Source: Diphasiastrum complanatum
Lineage: Eukaryota; Streptophyta; Lycopodiopsida; Lycopodiales; Lycopodiaceae
NCBI GenBank assembly: GCA_029204225.1
Contig: CM055092.1
Coordinates: 47,378,777-47,442,776, forward strand
DNA length: 64,000 bases
Direction of reading: 5' to 3'
Below, one piece after another: positions 27,502 to 39,400 of the stretch. The notes beneath the pieces were generated by a model. The model searched no databases and was not told the DNA's origin. It saw only the letters and a list, made by a program, of their open reading frames with translations. A program made the translations under genes and the position numbers. Numbering within the stretch: position 1 is the first letter of the stretch; each line of letters opens with the position of its first letter.

Positions 27502-28247
27502 TGTTGGAAGCTAGATTACTTGATCTACTAATCAACCAATGATTAGATCTAGAATTAGATCAATTTCCCATAAAAAATCTAGCAATAACAACAAGCAAAT
27601 GATTAAACTTGAGACCTACTGCCTTCACACATGTGAAGAAAAATACCTATATGAACTTACAGCACAGAGTGAAGTACATAAGTGCTAGAAACAATAGAAC
27701 CATAAAATCACAACTCAAATATGAGAATACTCAAGATATGCCTCCAAAAACAAGATCTTGCTTCATTGTCAATTATGGCCAAATGAGCCACCATATATAC
27801 ACAAGAGCTGATGCTTACTTAGCTAATTTGGCACGTGTGAGAGTGCCTACTCATCAAAGGATCCACCAATAATCATCAATATGGCACATGGTCCAAGATT
27901 CCTAACTTATAGCCACCTCCCTTGATTTGAGGCAGTTTTTCTAATTTATAGGGACTTGCACAAATATCTACTACAAGTGGGATCTCACCTACTACTGATG
28001 TTTTCACACGTGTGATCAGTCCTACACACATGTGAGATCACTCCTATCCATGTGAAATATCTTTTCCTACCAATAAAATGATGCCAAGTGGCATATAGCT
28101 AGAAAACTAACCTATATGACTCATCTTAATGATAAATGCATTTATTTCACACGTGGGAGCAGGATCCACACATGTCTAATGATGATATGTACTAGTCATA
28201 ATGGTATTTACAAGATTTGATCAAGTTAGCTTTTGCCAATTTTAACA
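27502..28247 (-). repeat. LTR, about 746 bp
   Basis: The plus strand runs TGTTGGAAG...TTTTAACA, and on the minus strand a purine-rich TTTTGAGGAG directly precedes TGTTAAAATT. The block therefore looks like the 3' LTR of a minus-strand element whose internal region lies at 28248 and up. It contains several ACACATGTGTGA-like palindromic phrases. It abuts the copia fragment on its left without a primer site. No target duplication was found. Confidence 0.6.
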
Positions 28248-29607
28248 CTCCTCAAAACTAACTTGATAAAAGCATGATGATATTGAGATTGACTCCATGG
28301 GCTGAATGTGAAAGTACTATACTTTAGGACCGTAAATGGATCTACAAAAGATCCACAAGAGTGATTGGATGCTTGCTTAATGATCTATCAAAAGACTAGT
28401 CATCAAAAAGTTGATCTAGATTGGCAATTTGACAACAACAAGCATTAACAATCAAAAGCATTGATCAACATTGAAACCCGAGCCCACACATGTGTAATAC
28501 AGGCTGTAGTATGGCCTTCAAGCTGAGAAACAAGTAGAAATTGATTTGGTTGCATTTGGATCACAAAAACTCAATTTACATAGTGAAGTAGCTTGAGATT
28601 GCCAATGAGCTCCAAAAATATTCTATCTTTTCACTATGGGAGCTTGGAATACATAGCAGATTTGACTTCCTTTGTGAAGTTAGGTGGATTTCCAACATGT
28701 AATAAGGAAGTTAACTCAGTCTTTTTGCCCTAAAATGAAACCCTAGTCTTTTTCCTAGAGTCATGCTTGGTAGATAGCTACTTGGTCAATTTTCACCTTA
28801 AATATAGGATTTAGGTCCTATAATCTAGGAATCACTACCAAAATGACATGACCAAGCCTATGGACTTGACCTAAACTACATTAGGAGTGGATTGCCATGT
28901 GGCATCTTGGCCTCACATGTCTGGAATCCACTTATGTACAAAATTTACATTATACTACATGGTTTTTTATCAAGCTAGATTTGCCAATTTTTGGCAATTC
29001 TTCACACTGAATTTGTCTTCAAATATGGATCCTTGCTGGTTCAAAAGTGTGAAGATCAGCCAATGAGCTTGATGTCGACCCGAAATCACCATGTCCATGA
29101 TAGTGCCTCTTTGATGTTGACTTCTTTGATGAACTTGAGAGCTTTGCAATACTTGATTGATTTGTTCCATCCTTGAGACATATGGTTGATTTAAAAGCCC
29201 CTCCTCCTTGAAAATAGCTAAAACTCCATGAGAAAATAAACAGTCCTTCTTGACTCATAAGGATCACAAAGATCCAACATCATGTTACCAAGATCTAGAG
29301 AGTTAGGCTTATCAAAATTGGCAAGACTATGCATGCTATAATAACATAGAGTTTGTATCATATCTTCATGCTTGGTTACCATGCTAATCTCAGATCTAAT
29401 GAGGCTAAATACTTCATTATGGAGATAAGTTTCCTTAGAGGATGATTCACTTACTCTCATAAAGAGTTTACAATTTGCCTCAATACATGAAAAAAGACAA
29501 ATGTTCACACTATGAGTGGACAAATCACTCTTGCTCTTGCAAGACTCAAGAGCATACATTTGATGAAATAACCATTTGCTTTCTAATTGATCTAAAATCA
29601 ATTTCAA
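28248..29607 (-). pseudogene. Internal region of a non-autonomous LTR element (unrecognised frame)
   Basis: Sequence upstream, on the minus strand, of the LTR at 27502-28247. It holds a 129-codon open frame (29218-29607, opening with TTG) whose protein is Ser- and Cys-containing (SVNICLFSCIEANCKLFMRV) with no motif I recognise, and a shorter frame near 29019-29267. No gag, integrase or RT motifs are present, which suggests a non-autonomous or badly decayed element. No 5' LTR was found. Confidence 0.35.
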
Positions 29608-29797
29608 ATCATTAAGAAGTTCTCAATAGAGACACCATACTCAACTAGTATTGTTGTACTCCAACTTTGAGATGCAAAATCTCACTAAAGCATATTGATT
29701 CACCAAATGACATAAGAGAAGCAAGCATGATATGTATAGCACTTGAAATGTGCTCCTCTTTCCCATATCTCAGCCTAATAGATGGGATGTGAATTTC

Positions 29798-29824
29798 TTT
29801 TTTTTTTTTTTTTGGGGGGGGGGG

Positions 29825-29903
<79 letters not shown>
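29798..29903. repeat. T-run, G-run and (GA)n microsatellite
   Basis: About 16 T, then about 12 G, then about 38 GA units. The G-run next to GA repeats the pattern seen at 3225-3297. Confidence 0.93.
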
Positions 29904-29904
<1 letters not shown>

Positions 29905-30963
29905 ATTACAAGCAAATGTGTTGGTGTGGAGATTGACGATTGCTAGTAAAGCTTACAGGGTGCCATACAAAAATGGTCTGTCTTTGACATTTATGACCTC
30001 TTTGTTCAGGTGTCTTTTCTATTGTTCTTAGACAATAAGATGCGCAAAAAAATTTCGATAGGTTGTACAAGCTTGAGCTACCATGAAAGCAATATCTCTT
30101 GGAATTTCACAAGCCTAATTTGAAGCAACATGTTTTCGCTTCAACTCAAGATTATGGAAAGCTAGACGAACAATTTTTTTTTAGTAACTTGATAGAAAAA
30201 AAATGCTTGTAGTCATGGATATCTTCATTAAAAAAATACCGTCTAATCCATTCATAATTTTAAAAATGTGCACCTTTCTTAAGTTCCCAAAGGACTGATA
30301 AAATTTTCAATATATTTTGTTTATGATGCTCTTGAAATGAAGAGAAATTTATATGCTTTGAAGGCAGCTCAATTTTGGGAAGGAAATGATGAAAAAAATG
30401 TACTTTTGATATGCTTGGACAATTTTCTAATGACAATATCTCACAAAGACCATCTCAAGATCAAATTCATAAAAACATTTTTATGCTTTCACATCTAATG
30501 ACAAGGTGTATAAAGAGCAAATTTCTTTTTATTACTTCTATGTCAAAATCAGATTCTCTAAAATATTTATTTGCATATATTGTTTTTCAAGAATTAGGAT
30601 TATTGTTATGGAAAGCGACATAATATTCATTTTTAAAATTGCTTCATTTTGAAAATAAATGTTGAGATTGAGCTTGTTACAGTTCCCCAATTTTTCCACA
30701 ACCCAGAAACAAAAAACAAAAGATATTTTATTTTTTTTTAGGATCTCCCTCGAGGGAAGAAAAACAATTTTGAGCCATTAAAATATTCACATTTTTAGAG
30801 CTAATTGTCTATCCTACAATTTTGACAATTAAACAACCAAAAAAGGCTATGTTATTCAGAAAAGAGAAAATATGTAACCCATTTTTAGACTTTGTTGTGA
30901 AACATCATTAGGGGAATTCTAAATCCAAAAAAAGAACCGTGTACATTATGGTTTAAAGCTCAC
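29904..30963. other. No recognisable gene
   Basis: Very AT-rich non-coding sequence. The one 70-codon frame near 30411 has no motif support. Confidence 0.45.
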
Positions 30964-31353
30964 TAAAAATAGTATAACTTTTAAACCATAGCTCGGATTG
31001 AGACAAAAATAGCGCCACTAGAAAGTGCTCAACAAGAGCTTTTCAACGACCTATACATGATACAATTCCGAGCTAACGTTCAAAAGTTAGTCATCCAAAG
31101 TTTCCCAATATCTCTAATATGGGCGAATAGAGTACCCTCTCAGTGAGAATAGAGTACCCTCTCACTGAGAGGGAGCTCTATCCAACACATAAGAGAGATT
31201 GAAAACTTTGTCTGACTGTAACTTCTGAACGATAGCTCAAAACTTGTCATGTAACGGGTTGTTGAAAAGCTCTCCTCGAGCACTTTCTAGTGGCACCATT
31301 TTTTTTTTTTTTGTCTCAATCAAAACCACAATTTAAAAGTTATACTATTTTTT
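30964..31353. repeat. Long imperfect inverted repeat (foldback), about 390 bp
   Basis: The left arm (from TAGTATAACTTTTAAA near 30970) is matched in reverse by the right arm ending TTTAAAAGTTATACTA near 31350. Matching continues inwards through GCACTTTCTAGTGG-type sequence to the centre, where CCCTCTCAGTGAG (31135-31147) faces CTCACTGAGAGGG (31161-31173). The arms are about 180 bp with scattered mismatches. It could be a foldback or MITE-like element, or a source of hairpin RNA. Confidence 0.8.
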
Positions 31354-33342
31354 GACAAGTTACATATTAGACAACATGTGCTTGCGAGCTGCCCCCTATG
31401 CCGAATTACAATTTTATTTATAAAAAAAATTAGTTTCAATGAGCTATGTTTCTTAGATTTCAAATTTGAGTGTTTTGATTGGTCCATTTGTAAGAAAATT
31501 TAAAAATAAATAAATAAACAAATCTTTGCAAAAGGTCTTTTTTGGATTTGGAACTATTTAATGTCATGCTTTTAGACCGTTGTGAAAGGCACTTTAAGAA
31601 TTCTTAAGATACTTATAATTAGAGATAGACCATTTATTGACACTCTACTATATTAAGGTATTTAAGATTATAATGTGCACTTTTCGTGTAACACAAAGGA
31701 CTCCTCAAAATACCTCAAATGTGTATCTACAAATGGAACATATATTCCCCCCACATATTCATGAATTGATAACTCGTACCATCGAGATGTGTTCCTAACA
31801 TTTTTGGATAGAAACAAGTACGATGAGGAACAACATTTTTTTGGGTACAATTCCACTTCTATTAGGAATGGAACCGTACCTATTAAAAACAAGGCTGTTC
31901 CTAAAAAAACCCCCATTTCATACTTGAATTTATAACCTCTTTTTTATGTTGTTTGATGTTGATACAATTTGCTTAAAACTTAAAAGTTATTTGCTTTTGG
32001 AGCATTTTGAGCTACAACATTTTGGTTTAAATGGCATCATGTTTTGTATTCTTTCTTGATGTTTTGTATTCCTAATCATAATCTTAGGCATATGAGAGCA
32101 TGGCCTACATGATGTTAAGTATCAGTCTATACTAAGCAAATCGGGTTGTACTAAGATACCCATGTACTATGAGTTTTGAAGGTCCAAGAGCATTTTCCTA
32201 TGTTTTTAATCTTGTTCTCATTCCTAACATTTTCCAAGTTGATTTCAAAAAAAAGATTTAGATTTCCTATTCCTAATCCTATTGAAACCTATGTTCCTGA
32301 GTCCAGGCATAAAAATTGCAGGATTTTTATAACATTCAAGGCAAATCTTACCATAGAGTTAGCATAAATGAAAGAGATTATAAAACAGAACCCGAGATCT
32401 TTTTTACAAAGCAACATCACAAGAAACAAAACATAAGACAACAATATGATATTAACTAGAAATATAACTTTACTTGAAGAAATGTGAATGTGTCGCTTGT
32501 TTTCATGAAAAAATTCCAGGTAAAAAAACATACATAAGATGCTCATAAGTCCAATATGTGACTCACAAGTTGTATAGGACCACTTCCTTTCTGCAGTATA
32601 TCAAAAAGGTCAACATAATCCAGGCACCAATCAACTAAATCATCTTGCTAGGGACTTAAGCAGTGGGCTTATATTAGATAAAAAGCCTCAATGGCTGTAT
32701 CACAAATAGAGCAGCACACAGGTTTTTATTGGGGCCTATACAGCTTCTTGTATGTAGCTAAAGCTTAGAGCAATTCCTAAACGCCTTGCTGGCAATAGTA
32801 GTAAGACACTAATCCTTATCTTTGCTTGGATTCAATGAGATTTCAAATTTCCACCTTACCACTTTTTTGATGTGATGTGGCTGTAGTGAGTCAGTAGATT
32901 AGTGATGCAAGTTGAAGAAAATTCCAGTACTACTACAGCTTTTTTAGCAAAATCGAGCTAACTCAAGAAACTGTATCAAGAACATCATTGTAGCAGTAAG
33001 GCTACCAAAAAAGCTCAAGAAAGCAAGTTTTCATATTTATAGATCAACCTATCAACATGTAGTTAATGTTAGAAACATCAATGCTTATTCAATCAAAGCA
33101 ATGTTGACTTAACATGTAATTTTACACGTGCTTTTGAAAACATTGATATGCACAAAAGCTTCATACTTTAAAGCCCAAGCAACATCACAAACAAATGGAA
33201 TTCTCACAGCCATCACTGAATTTGTGCTTGATCAATATACTTTGTACAAGGATACATGTGACGACATCATGCTACCTTGCCCCACCCATCATCAAACGGG
33301 AGAGGTAGCTACAGCAAAAAGCTTTTCAGGCTCACATATATC
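31354..33342. other. 3' flank of the cereblon gene
   Basis: This contains the cereblon 3' UTR (minus strand, below 33343) and further AT-rich sequence. I could not fix the polyadenylation site. No other gene is visible. Confidence 0.45.
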
Positions 33343-33472
33343 CTACTGAACAGACGCAATCTGACTTCTCCGGACACCCCAAAATGCTCTAGGACGCATA
33401 TTTTTCGTAACAGCTGTAAAGTGCCACCCCATGTGAGAGTCACAGATGCAGTCTGCCATTGTCCATGCATAA
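33343..33472 (-). CDS. CRBN: Cereblon exon 10 (C-terminus)
   Basis: Acceptor TATGCAG|TT. Encodes [20 protein letters not shown] and ends [15 protein letters not shown] before TAG at 33343-33345. It holds the other two pocket Trp residues and the second zinc pair, spaced C-x-C. Confidence 0.9.
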
Positions 33473-36400
33473 CTGCATACATCAAGTTAAGTAACGATCA
33501 TGAGACAATAGCATCAACTATTTTTGTCTCTGACACACTAAAATAGCTATGATTGCTAATATCAAATATTATGATTTGCTTGCACGGAGTCATGGACGAA
33601 ATAAAAAATAGTCAAATAAAAACTGAACTTAAACTCTAGAGTCTAGCTTAATAGCCAAACAGTGCAAGACTACGAGATAGGACACCCCATACCCAGGAAA
33701 CCAGCTGTTGACAATCTCTGGGCGACCCCTCACATTCAACCCTCGCACCTGCTTTAATGTCAAAGTTTCGTGGACATAACCGTGCTCATTCACAAAGGCA
33801 CTGATAGGCCCATCAGTTGACATCACGAGCATATCAGTTCTCCTTGCTATGACAGCCTGTAAACAAGAATTTCTTTCAGTCATGATGAGCTTATCCTATC
33901 ACAAAACATCAATGTGATATTTACAAGAAGAGTTTTACTGATGCAAAATAAACAATTGAAACACATCGATGGAATGTCAGTAAGTTCAAAAAACAGATGC
34001 CTATTATGCAGACAGACCGCATTCCATGGAAAAAAAATCTTAAATGAACAGCTGTTTCACCCCCTCAAAGGAATATTCATGGTCACATTATTAAAATCAA
34101 CAATATCGGGTAGTTTCCATAAAAAGAGAAATATTGCTAGCACTTAATAAAATTTGTAACCCTTTTCTAAGAGACTTGAAAATTAGAAATTGGCTATACT
34201 CGACATTGTGAATTGAAAAAGGGTAGCTTTCATGTACATCATAAGCCATTTCACACGTATTTAAAGATAATGTTTTCATGCAGGTTTTTAACTTCAAAAA
34301 TAATTGATTGATTCGAATAATTGTGTTTAGTGAAAGTCATGTTGAGTCTCATGCTTGCAGGAACACAGTCACTTGCACTCATTCGCAGTTACAAACACAG
34401 TCGCCCTGATCGCTTATGTGTTTATTGCATCAGAAAACAATGTCGGGACAAGTCTACTCTATGGCAGATTAAGTTCGATTCCAGCCTCACCATGTATACC
34501 ATAAGTCTTCCAGTAAAAAGCCATCTGCAGACAAAGACTATGTTCGAAAAAGGAAGACACTGTCAGAAAGTGCATATCAGCTGTGACTTCCGAAAAGTCA
34601 CATGAAGCCCTCATGTCTGTGCAAACAAAAAGATTTTACGTGATTCCTAACTGACCTAGTTATGGACACTCACTTGCAGTTAAAGGTGAGATTCTTGTAC
34701 AGAATTCTAGATGCTGCACAGGTTTTAGCTTGTGCAATGATGTTATTGTTGTGGCAAAGTTTACAAGTAGATATGGGGGAAAGGATCATCCATATTCTGC
34801 TATTGGTTGTAAAGCTTGGGATCAAGCGATCATCGACAGTTCTCACCCCACGCGTTGCTAGGATACATGTATAGATGGGGCAAAGAAGTATCCAAATTCT
34901 CCTGTTGGTTTCATTTTTTCATAAGTCTCATCCATTCTTGCTATTGTTTTACATGTATGCTTCAGATGAGGTTGCTTGAACTTGCTTCAGATAAGGCTCA
35001 TGGCTGTTTGATGGCAGTGCTATCTTATGTTATATTCCGTTCGTCAAACAAAGTCATGCTACCTAAATGTGGATGCAACTTATGACCCACCATGCCTCTG
35101 ACCATCACTGTGATACCTTCCTTTGGCATTCTTGGATCGTGTCGTAGCCTTCTTTATGAATCATGCCACTTCAATATTAATATATTCTACTCAAAGGACT
35201 TGTGCATGCTTGATTATTTCCCTTAAGTAGCTTCAAGTAGTAATAGTTTTCTTTGGGTGAGCTCACAAATCCTTGTATGCTTTAAATGCATTACAATCTT
35301 GAAGCCAATGTGTTTTGATCATGAGCAAACGAAACAAGTTATTCATCCTTGATTTGGGGATTTTCCCTATTACTTCAAACTAACATAGCTGAATGACAAC
35401 TTCAGAAGAACAAGAGCTTTCATACACAAACTCATATCCGGGAGGAACCCTATCAAATTTAATAATTGTGCCATAACTCAAGTCGTATCAAACATTTTAT
35501 TTGGTTGATTTAGAGTTGACAAATTTTAGAACCTTGATGTAACTTACGTGAATATAAGCATGCAGGTATGCCAACGAATATGTAGACTGCTTCTGATATA
35601 GCAAATTTCTAAGCTATAAGTACGCTTTTCTTCCACTGTCGAACTTAAGTGTTAAACGGCATACAAAAAGAGTGTACAAAACCTGATGACCATACATATG
35701 CCAACCATAGACCAAAAAACCTGATGACCATACATATGCCAACCATAGACCAAAAAATATTGTACAAAGAAGAAATACATGCAGCATAGCTCATGACTAA
35801 TGAGCCTCAAAAATAATTGCTAAGAAGCATCTTATTGGAGTTGAAATAAAGATGGAATTTGTGAAAAGGAATATCATGATACGTACTTGGCAATGTTTGC
35901 AGCGAATCTGGTCCATGGATTCAAGTAACTGAATCTCCCTCCGAAGCCGATGCACCACACCATCCATTTCCAGAAGTTCTTGTCTTATTGCATCTGGTAA
36001 TGGCATTTTACTTGCAATGAAGAAAGAAAGCAACTCTGGGCTCTTTACCAGATCGTCCATACTTGGAAGTTCTACCATCTGCCTCCACATATCTGCACAA
36101 TTACTGCAATGGTTAACGCCTGTAAAAACTTGAATTGAGTTGTACTGCGCACAAACAAAGCATCTATTAATCTACAACAATTTGTGATGAAGTTGTAGAC
36201 ACTGTCACAGAAAGATATATGCAACCTATTCCAGATAGAACTATGACAAGTTCATTCAGAAGCAAAAAAGTAGCTATATGAGCTAAGAATTGTTAGAAGT
36301 GATAAATGATAATGTTAGTTTCCCATAGGTTACTTTGACCCAAAAGGTCGAGACTTGTGTAACCATGTTAAGTCAGTTTTAGTTGAGTTGGACCCAATTT

Positions 36401-39400
36401 TGGTCCAGTAGTAATTCGTGGGTCAAATTAAAGTCTAATTATGTTAAGGGACCCTATCTTGACTTTTGGGGGTGCCCTATAATTAGTAGTGGTTCTTGGA
36501 AGGTTCTAGAACTTAGATTTTGGAAGAGTCTAGGCCCTTGGAAGGCCTATTTACATGTACTCTTTGTTCATTTGTAATTAATTCCCTTTCAAGCATTGCT
36601 ACTACTTTCTCTCTCCTTGAGAGCGCCTAACCCTCTCCCTCTTCTTCTTGTATATGGAGATTGAATGTTAGAAGGATCTTGGCACTTTGATTTCCTACAT
36701 GGTATCAGAGCCCTGGATCTTCTATGCTTGATTTAGGGTGCCCTACCAAAAGAGATCGTCTTCACTTAGGGATCACAAAAATTCGACACCTTTGCTGATT
36801 TTTTGGAGTGAAGATTCGTTTTTTTGACTCTTTTCTGTTTTGCAGGAGGGCGCCACACATCAAAGAAGATAACAGGATTTTGGGCGCCCAAAAATCAGGT
36901 TGCTGTTTGCTGATTTTTCAGGTTGCAGGAAGGCGCCATTAATTATCTTCTTTGGGGCTTCTTAGGTCGCCCACATCCGTGTAGGTTTATCCTACTTCCG
37001 TTGGTCCGCTGCTGTCCTATTTTTCAGACTTGCTCCTTTGCAGGAGGGCGCCCATCTACAAGCAATTTCTATTCTTCTGATTTGGCTGAAAAATCAGCAC
37101 CCTTGCTGATTTTACAAAGTGAAGATCCGCTTCTTTTTGCTTGTTTCCAGGTGTGGAAGAAGGCGTTAATTTTTTTGTGATGATCCGATCACATTCCGAG
37201 GCTGAAAATTGGACAGCATATTACCATTTGTAGGCTGTTGCAACAGCCCTATCCGTGTGTGTATTGTTCACACTTTTTGGCAAGAAAGAAGGGTTCCGGA
37301 AAAAACTTTGTTGGAGGCTAACCTAATTCTTTGCTTGCTGGTTTTTTGAGTTTGTAATGCAATTTCAGGCTGAAATTCTCAGCACACAAGGCTTGTAGGA
37401 GGGTGCGTTCCTACATCCATCTAATGTGTGGTTTCGACACATTCCGGTGCTGATTTGTCAGATTTGATACTTACTGGTTTTTGTGTCTTTTAGGGCACAT
37501 TTAGGGTTTGAAAAAGTTTATCTTCTTGGTTGGTTCTTATGGCAAGAGATTTGGGAGCAATTCGTACTTGTTCAGGCGAAGATATGTTGGATGACACCAA
37601 CTATTCTTCATGGAGTTGCAAGCTGAGATTTTGCATCGACATGATGATCAAGATTTTATCGGTAACAAGATCTATCTTATATCATTTGAGATTTTCCAAG
37701 ACCTCTAAAAGTGCTTGAAAAACACTTTTAAAGATGTACCGAATTAAGGATTCATCATCATGCTTTCTCCTCTCTACTTCATCTTCTTTGAAGGTAGAAG
37801 AGCAAAGTCATGCAAAGTTTGATCATTGTCTTTCTACAAGTACAAGTTTGCATCGGAATGTTGGTATGGTAAAGCATTCTTCTTCTCTTGAGCCATTTGT
37901 TGCAAATGATGGATGCCTTAGTGAAGAACTTTATGAGCAAGCTTCTCAAGATAATGTTTTGGAAAAGGCTAAAATCAAGCATTCTTTGAAGCCATTTTGT
38001 ACTAATAGAGGAGGGGAAAAAATCATGTCAATTAGTACATTGGTTCAAAGTGGCGTGTTGCTGGATTTTTTGGGTGTTCAAAGTGGCAAGGTGTTGATTT
38101 TTTTCTTGAAGATGGTGGACACCAGATTCAGCCATGGTTTATTGATCATTTTCAGAACCTATGTTACATCGTGAGCATCCTATTATGCATCGGACACGGC
38201 CTGCGGAAGGTTTTTGGACAGCAAGGTCCACATTTGGAACACTTTGGACAGCAAAGTGTTGGTGATTTTGTGGCTGTTGGACAGCCTGCTACAACCTCTT
38301 GTTGGTTGTCCGAGTCTTTGCGGGATAGCAAAGCATCTTTTTACCTTGGAGGAAACACACATGCCTCACCAAAATCAGTACCTTATGCTGATTTTCATGT
38401 TTTGATGCTTCTTATGATGACGGTGTTGTCTTACCTAGTGTTGGTGAGCAGATCATTGATAGTAAGATTCGGAAGGATGTGATGGTAAAAGAGTATCATA
38501 CTCTTCTTTATGTTTCTTAGGGTAAGAAGACTTATGGAATCATGTGGGAACCATTGATGGATTGCAAATCCATATTTCGGCTTGTGGTTGGTTTTTTGGT
38601 TACCTACTTTGGATGGAGCATGCTTGTCTTCACTCTTCAACTTGATGCTACCGCACTTCGTATTCTACATCTCTTCTACATCGGGCATGATTGGGGCTGA
38701 GATTTCGGCTACTTCGACTACTTCAAGCTGAAGTTTTTTTTTTTGGCGACATTAAGCTTGGACAGCAAGCTACATCTTTTCTTTTTCGGCTACATGGAGT
38801 CTTGGGCAGCATGCAACACTTTGCATTTTTGTTGCAATTTTTTATACTTCATGTCATGTTATGTTTTTTACATTATCATTTAAGGAGGGTGTTAGAAGTA
38901 ATAAATGATAATGTTAGTTTCCCATAGGTTACTTTGACCCAAAAGGTCGAGACTTGTGTAACCATGGGTTAGGTTTATTATTTAGACCATGTTAAGTCAA
39001 TTTTAGTTGAGTTGGACCCAATTTTGGTCCAGTAGTGATTCGTGGGTCCAAGTAAAGTCTAATTATGTTAAGGGACCCTATCTTGACTTTTGGGGGTGCC
39101 CTATAGTTAGTAGTGGGTCTTGGAAGGTTCTAGAGCTTAGATTTTGGAAGAGTCTAGGCCCTTGGAAGGCCTATTTATATGTACTCTTTGTTCATTTGTA
39201 ATCAATTCCCTTTCAAGCATTGCTACTACTTTCTCTCTCCTTGAGGGCGCCTAACCCTCTCCCTCTTCTTCTTGTATATGGAGATTGAATGTTAGAAGGA
39301 TCTTGGCACTTTGATTTCCTACAAGAATAACACAGGTGCTAAGATTGTCGTGGACACAATCTCATCCTCATCCTAAACCCACCATGAAATAAGATGCAAA

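Larger units (their letters stand above)
36291..39323 (+). mobile_element. Non-autonomous LTR retrotransposon in cereblon intron 7
   Basis: LTRs at 36291-36699 and 38890-39323 begin TGTTAGAAGT and end TTTCCTACA. The primer site TGGTATCAGAGCC starts at 36700, the polypurine tract AAGGAGGG is at 38882-38889, and the target duplication is AGAAT (36286-36290 and 39324-39328). The left LTR lacks 25 bp present in the right one, at a short ACCATG repeat. The 2.2-kb interior has only a copia-like gag start ([20 protein letters not shown], about 37550) and no protease, integrase or RT, so it would depend on a partner element. It is oriented opposite to cereblon. Confidence 0.92.

Noticed and set aside
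27502-28247. 5' LTR of the copia fragment at 26740-27475
   Set aside because: There is no primer-binding site at the junction, and the polypurine tract lies on the other side.
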